A program made the position numbers and the translations under genes. Below the pieces are notes generated by a model, which saw nothing but the letters and a program-made list of their open reading frames with translations, had not been told where the DNA came from and did not search any database. Source: Chitinophaga sp. sic0106 (GTDB taxonomy: Bacteria; Bacteroidota; Bacteroidia; Chitinophagales; Chitinophagaceae). Taken from it: a DNA stretch of 64,000 nt. The stretch is taken from contig NZ_JAHUWJ010000004.1 of assembly GCF_019219075.1 (NCBI RefSeq), positions 408,662 to 472,661 of the forward strand. Direction: 5' to 3'. This document shows positions 9,647 through 18,338 of the stretch, piece by piece (positions within the stretch are counted from its first letter, which is position 1; every line of letters begins with the position of its first letter).

Positions 9647-10809
9647 ACAGTAGCATGCGTTTGGTGAGTGACAATGCTGGCGCGGTAAATCCGGTTCATT
9701 TCTTCCAGGGTGGCAACCGGGTTTGAGTTTTCCAGCAAACAAATTTGCAGCGGCAGGCCTGCATGATCCTGGAAGTGCAGGTAGCCGTTATAACGTGGAC
9801 GTATATATCCGTTTTCCATCAACGGAAGTACTTGTTGAAAGTAGTTATGGGTAAGCTGGTTAGCGGCGGCATCCGTCCAGGCGGCTCGGTGGCCGGGCTG
9901 GCCGCCATGTTGCACATACAGTGTGCGCTGGATTCGCTCTGACGTTACCCAGGCAGCAAAGTCAGTGGCTGCGTCCGGGTATTGGGTAAAAGCTGAGACT
10001 GCGATACCGGTACCGCCCACGGTTGTACGAAAAGGCTTTCCGTTGAAGGTAACCACGGGTGCGTAGTGCAGCAGGTTATCCGCAAAACCGGTACGGGAGT
10101 AGTTGGAGTAGCCGTAGGCGAAAGGGCAATACCAGTAGTCGTCCGTACGGCTCATCAGTTCCGCCACGGCGATAGGATTGCATTGGAACATCCTTTTGTC
10201 CACCAGGCTATACAGTTGTTTCATGCTTTCAATGGCCCGCACGCCAGTTTCTTTGTCTACCACCTCTTCCTGGCTACGAAACGGCGTAGTGCCGTTGGCG
10301 ATGCAGAAGGTGTAGAAGTTCATCAGCAGGTCGATGGGGATGGCCGGTACGGCTACCTTACCTTTTACTGCGAGCAGCAGCAAGTCGTTCCAGGTGGCGG
10401 GCAGCGGCTGGCGGTGTTTTTCCAGCAGGTCTTTCCGGTAGCTGGCGGCAGGTGTGGCCGCATCGATGGCAAGGGCCCACTGTTGCCCGTCGTATTCATA
10501 GCTGGCATGCGAGCCGCCGGTAGAATTGGCGGCCTGATTGCCGAGATAGGAAGCCGGCAGGTATTGGTTGAGCGGCAGTACGCAGCGGGTGGCTGCTGCG
10601 CAGCCCACCCATGGATGGTCGATAATCAGGAGATCATAGTGATGTGTTAGTTTTTCAATCGGGGCATCGGCAAATTCCTGCAGCGTTCTTTTTTTCCAGT
10701 GTATTTCCACCTCGGGGTGAAGCTCCTGGTAACGCTGTGCAGCTGCCAGCAATGGAGTCAGGCCGCGGCTATGATCCCATGTGATTCCTTGCAATACTAT
10801 TCGGGCCAT
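9643..10809 (-). CDS. family 1 extracellular-solute-binding-protein-like protein lacking a signal peptide
   Basis: 388 residues. The fold signals of a type 1 periplasmic binding protein are present: a first beta strand and helix (TWDHSRG, AAQRYQELHPEVEIHW), YDLLIIDHPWVG, PLNQYLP, WNDLLLLAVKG, and a C-terminal region like sugar-binding ABC proteins (VTSERIQRTLYVQHGGQPG). The protein begins at residue 1 with the mature-type strand; no signal peptide or lipobox exists and no in-frame extension would supply one. No ABC permease or ATPase gene is in the window. It is cotranscribed with CoA-transferase and hydratase genes (4-base overlap downstream, 2-base gap upstream). It may act as a cytoplasmic ligand-binding protein; no function can be assigned. 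Confidence 0.75.
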   Translation of the reverse strand: MARIVLQGITWDHSRGLTPLLAAAQRYQELHPEVEIHWKKRTLQEFADAPIEKLTHHYDLLIIDHPWVGCAAATRCVLPLNQYLPASYLGNQAANSTGGSHASYEYDGQQWALAIDAATPAASYRKDLLEKHRQPLPATWNDLLLLAVKGKVAVPAIPIDLLMNFYTFCIANGTTPFRSQEEVVDKETGVRAIESMKQLYSLVDKRMFQCNPIAVAELMSRTDDYWYCPFAYGYSNYSRTGFADNLLHYAPVVTFNGKPFRTTVGGTGIAVSAFTQYPDAATDFAAWVTSERIQRTLYVQHGGQPGHRAAWTDAAANQLTHNYFQQVLPLMENGYIRPRYNGYLHFQDHAGLPLQICLLENSNPVATLEEMNRIYRASIVTHQTHATV

Positions 10810-10811
10810 AA

Positions 10812-11255
10812 TTAACTATCTTTTTTATGTACCAGTAACAGGTGCTCACAGAGCATTACCAGCTGGCCGTGCTGGTTCAGTACTTCTACCAGCTCGGTTA
10901 CCAGCCCCATTCCGGGTTTTTTGTGATCTTTTTTTTCTTTGATGGTCACGTTGACGTAGATGGTATCTCCAATAAAAACAGGTGCTATAAATCTCAGCCG
11001 GTCATACCCATAGGTCATCGATACTTCATTTACCAGTTCCGCTGTTAACCCGATGGCCACGGTAAATATGAGTGTACCGTGTGCTATGCGTTGCTTAAAG
11101 GGTTGCGTTTTACACCATTCTGCGTCCATATGGTGCGGAAAAAAGTCGCCCGATTGCCCTGCATGCAGCACAATATCTGTTTCGGTAATGGTGCGGCCTT
11201 TCGTTCTCCGTTTTTCGTCCGGCTCAAATTCTTCGTAGTATTTTTTTACAAACAT
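10812..11255 (-). CDS. MaoC-like (R)-specific enoyl-CoA hydratase/dehydratase
   Basis: 147 residues from ATG 11255; twelve extra residues from an upstream start are not family-like. It is a single hot-dog fold domain with the hydratase motif D-x-x-P-x-H (D37 and H42 in GDFFPHHMD) and the following IAHGTL, so the catalytic pair is intact. Members add water to trans-2-enoyl-CoA or mesaconyl-type CoA esters. It is the first gene of the minus-strand operon that runs to the left edge. With two CoA-transferases beside it, the operon can both form and hydrate a CoA thioester. The exact substrate is unknown. Confidence 0.86.
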   Translation of the reverse strand: MFVKKYYEEFEPDEKRRTKGRTITETDIVLHAGQSGDFFPHHMDAEWCKTQPFKQRIAHGTLIFTVAIGLTAELVNEVSMTYGYDRLRFIAPVFIGDTIYVNVTIKEKKDHKKPGMGLVTELVEVLNQHGQLVMLCEHLLLVHKKDS

Positions 11256-11323
11256 GACATCCAATCGCTGGTTAATTATTAAGCACTTCAAATTAGTTTA
11301 AGGGGTGTTGGGGGCCAATGACA

Positions 11324-11354
11324 GGTTTTACTGTAATGATGGAGGATTTTACTG
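11324..11354. promoter_or_regulatory. direct repeat GG(A)TTTTACTG, 21-base period, candidate AraC-type operator
   Basis: TTTTACTG occurs at 11326-11333 and again at 11347-11354, each preceded by GG, exactly 21 bases (two helical turns) apart. Inverted copies of the core (GTAAAA) follow at 11375-11380 and 11387-11392. The site lies between the maoC-led operon (minus) and the AraC regulator (plus). Tandem half-sites two turns apart are typical of AraC-family targets. Binding is inferred only. Confidence 0.4.
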
Positions 11355-11395
11355 AGAGATGTCAGGGCCTTTTTGTAAAAGGCATTGTAAAATGA

Positions 11396-11428
11396 CCGGC
11401 AAATACTTATTGGTTAAGCATTTGCCGG
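11396..11428. promoter_or_regulatory. 33-base imperfect palindrome in divergent intergenic region
   Basis: CCGGCAAAT and ATTTGCCGG are separated by an inner CTTA/TAAG pair, giving 13 paired bases with one mismatch and a five-base loop. It lies about 80 bases before the AraC start. It could be an operator, an RNA hairpin in the AraC leader or an insulating terminator; the sequence does not decide. Confidence 0.45.
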
Positions 11429-11505
11429 CATTTTCAGCTATTTTTCTATGGTCCTCCCGGAAGGCGCAAATTTTCCATATTGCTTGAATTTTGTAATTTT
11501 ATGCT

Positions 11506-12411
11506 ATGAACAAGACAGAGTCCCTCGAGGATTTTTACGAGCATAAATTCCATGCGGTACCTGCTGCCCTGCAAAAGGACATCGGCCATTTTAATGTATT
11601 CCGGATGGAGGATTGTATTTCGGAAGATGGGAGTATAAAAGTGGCATATAGTCGCCGTGACTACTACAAGGTTAGCCTGGTACGCGGGCATAATCTGTAC
11701 CACTACGCGGATAAAACGCTGGAGATTAAGGGGCCTGTCCTGATTTTCTTCAACCCCCTGGTACCTTACTCCTGGGAATCGCTTGACAACAACGCCAGTG
11801 GCTACTTCTGCATCTTTAAGGAAGCGTTTTTCTCCGGTGTGGGCAGGGCCAAAGCCCATGAGCTGCCGATGATGATCCCGGGAAATGTGCCTTCTTACCC
11901 ATTAAATAAAAAGCAGGAAAAGGAAGTAGAGAAGCTGTTCGTGCAAATGCTGGACGAAATCAGCGGGGAATACATTTATAAGTATGACCTGTTACGGAAT
12001 TATTTGTCGGAGCTGGTGCATTACGCCCTGAAAATGCAGCCCGCCGAAACACTCTACAAGCATACGGATGCGAACGCCCGTATTACCTCGGTATTTATAG
12101 AGCTGCTGGAGAGGCAGTTTCCTATTGAGTCGCCCGGGCAGCGGTTTGTGCTCCGCTCCGCCAGCGACTTTGCCGACCAGCTCTCCGTACACGTAAACCA
12201 TTTGAACCGCGCTATCCGCGAAACTACGGGCAAAACCACTACGGCACATATTTCCGAGCGACTCACCACTGAAGCCAAGGCCTTGCTGAAGCATACCCGC
12301 TGGAATGTGGCAGAGATCAGCTATGCCCTTGGATTTGAGGAGCCGGCACATTTCAATAACTTTTTCCGCAAACAAACCAGCACCACCCCAAGTGCATACC
12401 GCCTTGTTTGA
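11506..12411 (+). CDS. AraC-family transcriptional regulator
   Basis: 301 residues. The N-terminal part (about 1-170) is an AraC-type cupin-like sensing region without clear ligand motifs. The C-terminal 100 residues hold two helix-turn-helix motifs; LSVHVNHLNRAIRETTGKT and the second-helix signature WNVAEISYALGFEEPAHFNNFFRKQTSTTPSAYR are clear (read in parts). Gene order, AraC then SDR with an 82-base gap on the same strand, suggests it controls the SDR gene. It is also divergent from the maoC-led operon, with repeated half-sites in between, so control of that operon is possible. Confidence 0.9.
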   Translation: MNKTESLEDFYEHKFHAVPAALQKDIGHFNVFRMEDCISEDGSIKVAYSRRDYYKVSLVRGHNLYHYADKTLEIKGPVLIFFNPLVPYSWESLDNNASGYFCIFKEAFFSGVGRAKAHELPMMIPGNVPSYPLNKKQEKEVEKLFVQMLDEISGEYIYKYDLLRNYLSELVHYALKMQPAETLYKHTDANARITSVFIELLERQFPIESPGQRFVLRSASDFADQLSVHVNHLNRAIRETTGKTTTAHISERLTTEAKALLKHTRWNVAEISYALGFEEPAHFNNFFRKQTSTTPSAYRLV

Positions 12412-12443
12412 TTTTTGTAATAATCGGTTTGAAGTCCGCAATA

Positions 12444-12471
12444 TTTGAGGCAGACCACGCCCCTACCTTTG
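12444..12471 (+). promoter_or_regulatory. Bacteroidota-type promoter for the SDR gene
   Basis: A perfect -7 element TACCTTTG (TAnnTTTG) lies at 12464-12471 and a TTTG -33-like element at 12444-12447. The 16-base spacing is slightly short. It lies 22 bases before the SDR start, and AGGAAATT precedes the ATG. Confidence 0.55.
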
Positions 12472-12493
12472 CTATACCAAAAAAGGAAATTAT

Positions 12494-13336
12494 ATGGAAA
12501 GCAAAGTATGGTTTGTTACCGGAGCATCAAAAGGATTTGGACGCTCCATCGTATTACAATTACTGGCCCAGGGCCAAAAAGTGGCTGCCACCTCCCGTCA
12601 GCTGGCAGGCTTAAACCCACTCCACCACGACAACCTGTTACCGTTACAGGTAGACCTTGGTGATGAAAAAAGTGTAGCTGCTGCCGTGCAGGCCACTAAA
12701 GAAAAATTCGGCCGTATTGATGTGCTGATCAACAATGCCGGCTATGGCCACGTAGGTGCACTGGAAGAATTATCAGATGCTGAGGTTAAGGCTAATTTTG
12801 ACGTCAATGTGTTCGGCGTACTGCATACCATCCGACAGGTACTCCCGATTATGCGCAGTCAAAAATCAGGGCATATATTTAACATCTCTTCGATAGGTGG
12901 CCTCACCGGCGATTTTCCAGGCTTCGGCATCTACTGCGCCACCAAGTTTGCGGTGGTGGGTCTCACCGAAGCACTGGCAGTGGAAGTGGCAGAATTTGGC
13001 ATTAAAGCCACTGTAGTGATGCCGGGGTATTTCCGGACCGACTTCCTCAGCGCCGGCTCTATGGGCACCCCTGCCAATCCAATTGCTGCATACACATCTG
13101 TGCGCGCTGCACAGGAGGTGCACGAGCGAGACATCAATCACAACCAGCCTGGTGATCCTGACAAAGCAGCAACTGCAATTATAGAGATGGCTGCAGCAGA
13201 AAAGCCGGCCCTGCATTTCTACCTTGGTGCGGATGCTTACCAGTTAGCCACAAATAAGCTGGAATCTTCACGGGCAGAAGTGGAGCAATGGAAAGAGGTA
13301 ACGGTGAGTACAGGGTTTGAGGAGGTAGTGCAGTAA
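12494..13336 (+). CDS. short-chain dehydrogenase/reductase (SDR)
   Basis: 280 residues, a classical SDR. The cofactor motif TGASKGFG lies at residues 9-16, NNAG at 80-83, the catalytic serine at 132/133 (ISSIGG) and YxxxK at Y147/K151. An arginine after the second beta strand (TSR, residue 35) hints at NADP preference. It resembles the SDRs that in this phylum commonly sit downstream of AraC regulators; the substrate is unknown. A convergent-gene terminator hairpin begins 30 bases after the stop. Confidence 0.92.
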   Translation: MESKVWFVTGASKGFGRSIVLQLLAQGQKVAATSRQLAGLNPLHHDNLLPLQVDLGDEKSVAAAVQATKEKFGRIDVLINNAGYGHVGALEELSDAEVKANFDVNVFGVLHTIRQVLPIMRSQKSGHIFNISSIGGLTGDFPGFGIYCATKFAVVGLTEALAVEVAEFGIKATVVMPGYFRTDFLSAGSMGTPANPIAAYTSVRAAQEVHERDINHNQPGDPDKAATAIIEMAAAEKPALHFYLGADAYQLATNKLESSRAEVEQWKEVTVSTGFEEVVQ

Positions 13337-13365
13337 AATACTACCTATTACTAATGTTGAATTCA

Positions 13366-13394
13366 AAGAAGCCAGGCCTCAGGCCCGGCTTCTT
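13366..13394. terminator. bidirectional hairpin terminator
   Basis: Arms 13366-13379 and 13381-13394 pair over 14 positions with one mismatch, flanked by AAA on the left and TTC on the right. It sits between the convergent SDR and lipoprotein genes and can serve both. Confidence 0.7.
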
Positions 13395-13443
13395 CATTAT
13401 CCATCTTCCCGAAATGAGGCAAATAGCATCATATATCCATGGA

Positions 13444-15051
13444 TCATATCCCTGTTTCATGAAACTTCGCCGGCACCGCATACTTCCCGTCCCTGGAACT
13501 GATAACAATCCTTTCCAGTGGTACATTTTGCCCCATGCAGCTGCCCGGCACAATGACCAGGTCCGATAATCCATTTTGCATACTGCCTTCCTCCAGATAC
13601 CATTTGAGGCTATTACAGCTGGTGCGGCCGGTGGGCCCATCGTATGCGTCATAGGTAACTATATGAAATGCTTTGCTGAGTTTATCATCTGAAAAAGTGA
13701 GCACATCGTCCCACGAGGCGCTGGTGCCCATATGGGTGATGCCGCCGTTGACAATGATACCAATTGCTTCGGGGCCCATTACGATCAGTTTTTCGAAGTA
13801 GCCGGAATTGCCATACATCCCTCCTCCACCGGCTTCCAGCATTTTATCTGTCAGCTGCCATTGGTCGCTTACCTTCTTAAAAACCCATACATCAACCCAA
13901 CCAGACACTGGCGCGCTGCCTTTGCTCCCCTGATTTTTATATACTGCCAGGCAATAGGTATTGTTCTGTTGGCTGAAGTAGATAATGGTGTCAAGGGTGC
14001 GATCAATTTTTTCGTTGTTGCCTTCAGAAATTTGCACTTCACCGGGGAGCTTGTCGTAAGTGGCTTTGGTCAGTTTATCAATGGCCGCTTCGTGAAACTC
14101 AGGCTGCTTAGGCAATATGGTAACGCGCAGCTCATTGATGTTGCCAATGGCATCCCAGATAATATCCTGGAACTGATCCATGGAACTCACTTTACCTAAT
14201 GTATCGAGGAAGAGCTTCACCACTGCGCCGCTGCGGGTACTGCTATGCAAACCAGCATATGCGATATATTCCGCTTTATTTTCCGGCAGCAAGGTAGAGA
14301 GGTCGGAATGGGTATCAAATGCTGGGGTATTATCTTGCCCAAACAGGTAATCAGTAAGGTAATATTTATACTGCTCACGCGCATTGGCGGTGAAAATACT
14401 TTTAGGATGATCCTGTAAAAACTTTTCCCAGTTAACCACACGCAGACCGATGTCATGGAAAGAGATCATGAGGCCTGCATCTGCACTATAGAGCACGGTG
14501 TCTTCATCGGCTCTGAGCTGCAGGTATTGCTGGTAATCGGCCGGCAGCGAGTGCTGGAATAATTTTGTATAAAATTCAGGCACGATTCTTAACTCCGTAT
14601 ATCCTTCCCCGATACCCCAGGGTTCAATACCGGCAGTAGCCAGTAGTTTAATCTTTGCTTCCACTTCCGGTGGCGGCAGGTATTTGCTGGCAGCTTCCGA
14701 ATAGTAGTTGATATAGGTATCGAGCCATTTAGATTCATTTTGGGAGATGCCAGCCACGGCTGTGTCAAGGAATTGCGAAAGGGAGCGGTATTGCTCCGCA
14801 GCGGATTCCGGCGACAGCGAGGGCAGCTGTTTGGTGATAGCTTCGCGGCGCCGAAGTATTTCAGCAATGTACTGCTCCGTGGGCAACGCCGGCACTTCTA
14901 TAGACTGAGCAACAGAATCCGCTCTGGCAGCTGTTTGCGTGGATTGATTAGTCTTTGTTTTCTTTCCTGTTTCGCCACATGCGTATAACAGCATTACTGG
15001 CAGGGTTAAAACTGGTATCCATTTGGTAAGGTTAAGGAACATACGTTTCAT
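13444..15051 (-). CDS. large lipoprotein of unknown function
   Basis: 535 residues. A lipoprotein signal peptide (residues 1-25) ends in LLYAC, with C25 as lipidation site, followed by a Ser/Thr/Gln-rich linker. The first half of the mature protein is helical with many acidic residues. The second half (about 350-520) reads as beta-rich and aromatic (YCLAVYKNQ, GWVDVWVFKK, GGGGMYGNSGYFEK, GITHMGTS). I do not recognise a named family. It is a single-gene unit divergent from the flavin reductase gene and convergent with the SDR. A periplasmic or outer-membrane location is inferred from the lipobox only. Confidence 0.75.
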   Translation of the reverse strand: MKRMFLNLTKWIPVLTLPVMLLYACGETGKKTKTNQSTQTAARADSVAQSIEVPALPTEQYIAEILRRREAITKQLPSLSPESAAEQYRSLSQFLDTAVAGISQNESKWLDTYINYYSEAASKYLPPPEVEAKIKLLATAGIEPWGIGEGYTELRIVPEFYTKLFQHSLPADYQQYLQLRADEDTVLYSADAGLMISFHDIGLRVVNWEKFLQDHPKSIFTANAREQYKYYLTDYLFGQDNTPAFDTHSDLSTLLPENKAEYIAYAGLHSSTRSGAVVKLFLDTLGKVSSMDQFQDIIWDAIGNINELRVTILPKQPEFHEAAIDKLTKATYDKLPGEVQISEGNNEKIDRTLDTIIYFSQQNNTYCLAVYKNQGSKGSAPVSGWVDVWVFKKVSDQWQLTDKMLEAGGGGMYGNSGYFEKLIVMGPEAIGIIVNGGITHMGTSASWDDVLTFSDDKLSKAFHIVTYDAYDGPTGRTSCNSLKWYLEEGSMQNGLSDLVIVPGSCMGQNVPLERIVISSRDGKYAVPAKFHETGI

Positions 15052-15156
15052 GAGTACAAATCACAATGTGAACTAAGGTATAAATGAAAGTGTAAGATAA
15101 GGAAAGACCTTAACATCGGACAAGAACAGCATTTACTTCTCCCTAAAAAAATTAAC

Positions 15157-15714
15157 ATGCGAAGCTACAGAAAAGAGGAAATACCGGTGGCTGACAGCCG
15201 CAAATACCTGGAGCCCACACCGATTGTGCTGGTGAGCTCCCGCTATAAAAACGAAACGAATATCATGAGCATGGGCTGGTATACGATCATGGAATTTGTA
15301 CCCTCCCTGGTAGGTTGCATGATTACCAGCGCTAATCATAGCTATGAGCTGATCCGGAAGAGTAAGGAATGTGTGATCAATATCCCCACGGCAGATATGT
15401 TGGAAACCATTGCTGGCATTGGAAATACAACCGGCGGCAAGCTAGATAAGTTTCGCAAATTCGGACTCACGCCGGAAGCCGGCAAAACCGTTTCTGCTCC
15501 GATTATCCGTGAGTGTTATGCCCATTTTGAATGCCAGCTGTATGATACGCATCTATTAAACAATTACAATTATTTCATTTTTGAAATCAAGCGAGCATTG
15601 GTGTCGGTATACCCTAAATATCCCAAAACAGTGCACTACAGGGGAGATGGGGAGTTTATGATTGCCGGAAAAAACACGACGATTCCGGAAAAGTGGAGGC
15701 AGCAGGGGAAGTGA
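15157..15714 (+). CDS. flavin reductase-like FMN-binding protein
   Basis: 185 residues. The split-barrel FMN-binding fold of the flavin reductase family is indicated by PTPIVLVSS, NIMSMGWYTIMEFVPSLVG, ANHSYELIRKSKECVINIP and NTTGGKLDKFRKFGL. Members bind FMN and reduce flavin with NAD(P)H or act as flavoprotein oxidoreductases in the cytoplasm. The length is normal. It is monocistronic, divergent from the lipoprotein gene, and no partner oxygenase lies nearby, so the role is unknown. Confidence 0.85.
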   Translation: MRSYRKEEIPVADSRKYLEPTPIVLVSSRYKNETNIMSMGWYTIMEFVPSLVGCMITSANHSYELIRKSKECVINIPTADMLETIAGIGNTTGGKLDKFRKFGLTPEAGKTVSAPIIRECYAHFECQLYDTHLLNNYNYFIFEIKRALVSVYPKYPKTVHYRGDGEFMIAGKNTTIPEKWRQQGK

Positions 15715-15732
15715 TGATGTACAGAAATAGAT

Positions 15733-15778
15733 CAGACAGCGGAATTATTGCCGGAAGAGCAATTGTATCCGCTGCCTG
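15733..15778. terminator. hairpin between convergent genes
   Basis: An outer stem pairs 15733-15743 with 15768-15778 (10 of 11 positions), and an inner stem ATTGC/GCAAT sits in the loop. It lies between the stop codons of the flavin reductase and GH28 genes. There is no long T tract, so terminator activity is inferred from position. Confidence 0.5.
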
Positions 15779-15810
15779 AAAATCTGGCGGCTATTATTCA
15801 CGCGTCTTAA

Positions 15811-17241
15811 CTACTTAATATTTGCCGGCACCACTGCTTTTTCGCCATTGATCGTGACATTATCCAGCACAACACCAGTGGCATGATCCACTTTCATGGG
15901 CACTTTAACCCCGCGAATACTGGAGTTCACGATATGTAGATTTTTAACAGGGGAAACTTCGTATGCATTCACGAATACGCCGTACTGGCCACCATCTTCC
16001 ACATCCAGGTTTTCGACCCAGATGTTGCGGATCGTAGGCATAAAGTTGCCCGGCTTTTCATAGAACATGGTTGCATGAATAGCAGCTTCTTTATACTGGC
16101 CTACCTTGATATCTTTCATGAAAATATTCTCGATGATACCACCGCGGGATGAACTAGTTTTGATACGCAATACTCTGTCCAGTTCCGGGCTGTTCATCTT
16201 ACAGTTGATGGCAAAAATATTCCTGGCGCCGCCGGCTATTTCACTGCCGATCACTACACCACCATGACCATCTTTCATATCGCATCCTTCAATGATGTGA
16301 TTCTCAGCCGGGCGGCCAATGCGGCGGCCGTCCTCATCACGACCTGATTTGATGGCGATACAGTCATCGCCGGTATCGAAGTAGCAATCTTTAATCAGCA
16401 CATTTTTGCAGGACTCCGGATCACAGCCATCGGTATTAGGGCCATGGGCTTTGATTTTCACCCCATCCACGATCACATTTTCACAGAGAACCGGGTTGAT
16501 AAACCACATGGGCGAGTTGATCAGCTGCACGCCGGATATTACCACGTTCTTACAGTTGTAAGGCTGGAACATATTTGGGCGCAGGAAGTATCCTTCTCCA
16601 AACACCCGCTTGCGCGGGTCCGTGTTGGCATGCATGAGGGCATGCAGGGAGTCGCGGGCGGGCTGCTGACGGGGCTTATCCTTATTCCAGCCATACACTG
16701 GCTTACCGCACCAGCTCCACCAGTTGTCGTTGTCGGCGTTCCCGTCCAGCGTGCCACTACCGGTAACGGCTATATTTTTTTCGCCATAGGCATAGATTTG
16801 CGCCGAATAGTTCATGCATTCCATGCCTTCCCACCTGGTAAACACGATGGGGTATTCTTTGGAATCGCGGCTGAAGGCGATGACGGCGTTATCTTCCAGG
16901 TGCAGGTCCACATTACTTTTGAGGTAGATTGGGCCGGTCAGGAACCTGCCTGCGGGCACTATTACCCGGCCGCCGCCTTTTGCGGAGCAGTCGGCAATCG
17001 CTTTGCGAAAAGCATCTGAGTTGAGGGTGGTACCATCTCCTTTTGCCCCATAGGCGGTAATGTGATAGTCTTTTTGCTTAAAAACAGGTGCTTTAATTTG
17101 TTTGCGTACCTGTTCCATTTCCTTAATTGGCTCCGACGCGGAGGTCCATACCTTTGCTTTCTGTGAATATGCAGGTTCCATGAGCATGAAAAATGCAAAA
17201 AGAGCGCCAATAGTTCGTAACGTGTTGCTTGCTGTCGTCAT
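15811..17241 (-). CDS. GH28 polygalacturonase-type glycoside hydrolase
   Basis: 476 residues from ATG 17241, which gives a signal peptide ending near PAYSQ; longer in-frame starts add non-signal sequence. It is a right-handed beta-helix. The four GH28 motifs are present: NTDG near residue 269, GDDC near 292, GHGG near 325 and RIK about 60 residues later, so the two or three catalytic aspartates and the histidine are kept. The N-terminal YGAKGDGTTLNSDAFRKAI is typical of bacterial exo-acting members. It would cleave galacturonic acid linkages in pectin-type chains, in the periplasm or outside. It is a lone gene, divergent from the metallopeptidase, though a uronidase-like hydrolase lies in the left operon. 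Confidence 0.92.
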   Translation of the reverse strand: MTTASNTLRTIGALFAFFMLMEPAYSQKAKVWTSASEPIKEMEQVRKQIKAPVFKQKDYHITAYGAKGDGTTLNSDAFRKAIADCSAKGGGRVIVPAGRFLTGPIYLKSNVDLHLEDNAVIAFSRDSKEYPIVFTRWEGMECMNYSAQIYAYGEKNIAVTGSGTLDGNADNDNWWSWCGKPVYGWNKDKPRQQPARDSLHALMHANTDPRKRVFGEGYFLRPNMFQPYNCKNVVISGVQLINSPMWFINPVLCENVIVDGVKIKAHGPNTDGCDPESCKNVLIKDCYFDTGDDCIAIKSGRDEDGRRIGRPAENHIIEGCDMKDGHGGVVIGSEIAGGARNIFAINCKMNSPELDRVLRIKTSSSRGGIIENIFMKDIKVGQYKEAAIHATMFYEKPGNFMPTIRNIWVENLDVEDGGQYGVFVNAYEVSPVKNLHIVNSSIRGVKVPMKVDHATGVVLDNVTINGEKAVVPANIK

Positions 17242-17458
17242 ACAAAATACATTTAGTTCATAACGTGCCATTCTCCTCCCGAAGGAAGGTCTTTTATCCG
17301 GAATCAAGATAAACATTAAAAGTCAGGTCGACAAATAATCCCCACTCCCCTGCTTTCCGTTCATCAAAAATCTGTATTAATTTTTCCATTCAATCTTGCT
17401 AAATCGATTTTTTAATAGTTCTTTTGCTCCCGAGATACCAAAATCCCAATCCTGCAAT

Positions 17459-18142
17459 ATGAAGAAAATACTTTTGGCAGCCTGCTGCTGCCTGGCCATA
17501 CAACGTGCCGTTGCCGCTGATGAAATCAGCAGAGACACCATTAAACGTAACGGTTACACGCTGATATTTATAAACAAGGATGACGCTTTTGCCTCCGCAG
17601 GAACTGCGATAAAGGAGCGTATGATCAGCGCGTTTTTCCAGGTGTATCCTAAGCTGGCAAAAACATATAACAAAGCAACACTGAAGAAAGTGGTGTTCAC
17701 CATTGATCCGGCGTATGATGGCGTGGCTGCCACCGACAACGGGGTGGTTACCTACAGCCCTAAATGGATGCTGAAAACTCCTACGGACCTGGATGTGGTA
17801 ACACATGAAGTGATGCATATTGTACAGGACTACAAACAAAGCGTAGGGCCAGGATGGCTCACAGAAGGCATTGCTGACTATGCCCGCTTCCGATTCGGTA
17901 TCGATAACGCCGGCGCCAGATGGGCACTGCCGGACTTTAAAGCTGGTCAGCATTACACCAACAGCTACCGGATTACCGCCAGGTTCCTCGCATGGCTGGA
18001 GGCACATAAAAAGGCCGGTATCGTAGTAACGCTGAATAAAAGTCTGTACGACCATAGCTACCAGGATAGCATCTGGAAGCGGGAAACAGGAAGTACACTG
18101 AATGAATTGTGGACGGCCTATACACAGTCGCCTCAGATATAA
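17459..18142 (+). CDS. secreted basic-secretory-protein-family metallopeptidase
   Basis: 227 residues from ATG 17459; an upstream in-frame TTG is unlikely because the signal peptide starts at 17459 (MKKILLAACCCLAIQRAVA). Mature protein: the zinc site HEVMH lies at residues 116-120, followed about 20 residues on by PGWLTEGIADYARF, which supplies the conserved aspartate/glutamate region of the BSP family. The C-terminal RITARFLAWLEAH is also typical. The role is likely periplasmic or extracellular proteolysis. It ends before a strong double terminator. No operon partner. Confidence 0.85.
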   Translation: MKKILLAACCCLAIQRAVAADEISRDTIKRNGYTLIFINKDDAFASAGTAIKERMISAFFQVYPKLAKTYNKATLKKVVFTIDPAYDGVAATDNGVVTYSPKWMLKTPTDLDVVTHEVMHIVQDYKQSVGPGWLTEGIADYARFRFGIDNAGARWALPDFKAGQHYTNSYRITARFLAWLEAHKKAGIVVTLNKSLYDHSYQDSIWKRETGSTLNELWTAYTQSPQI

Positions 18143-18231
18143 AGGTGCCGTAAGCGGATCTTTTTTTCCCGCAAAGCAGCATAAGCAGTTAAGCAGCTAA
18201 GACCTGCAGGTTGTTCTAATTAGATTGTTTG

Positions 18232-18262
18232 ATTTGAGAGAGGCCTTCGGTCTCTCTCAAAT
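18232..18262. terminator. hairpin terminator 1 (TTC/TTCG loop)
   Basis: Arms 18233-18245 and 18249-18261 pair over 13 positions including one G-U, followed by six T. It ends plus-strand transcription of the metallopeptidase gene. Confidence 0.75.
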
Positions 18263-18296
18263 TTTTTAGTGTCCACCTTCGGTGAACACTAAAAAA
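18262..18296. terminator. hairpin terminator 2, bidirectional
   Basis: Immediately downstream of the first hairpin, TAGTGTCCACC pairs with GGTGAACACTA (one mismatch, TTC loop), and the stem is extended by a T6/A-rich pair. It has a T run on both strands, so it can also stop minus-strand transcription coming from 18339. Confidence 0.75.
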
Positions 18297-18338
18297 AAAT
18301 CCCTGGCTACTTTCCTGCCGTGAGCGAAAAAAACAAAT

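Noticed and set aside
8459..9742. Extended 427-residue start for the first CoA-transferase
   Set aside because: The first 32 residues overlap the upstream binding-protein gene and do not fit the CaiB N-terminus; the ATGA overlap at 9646 is the natural start.
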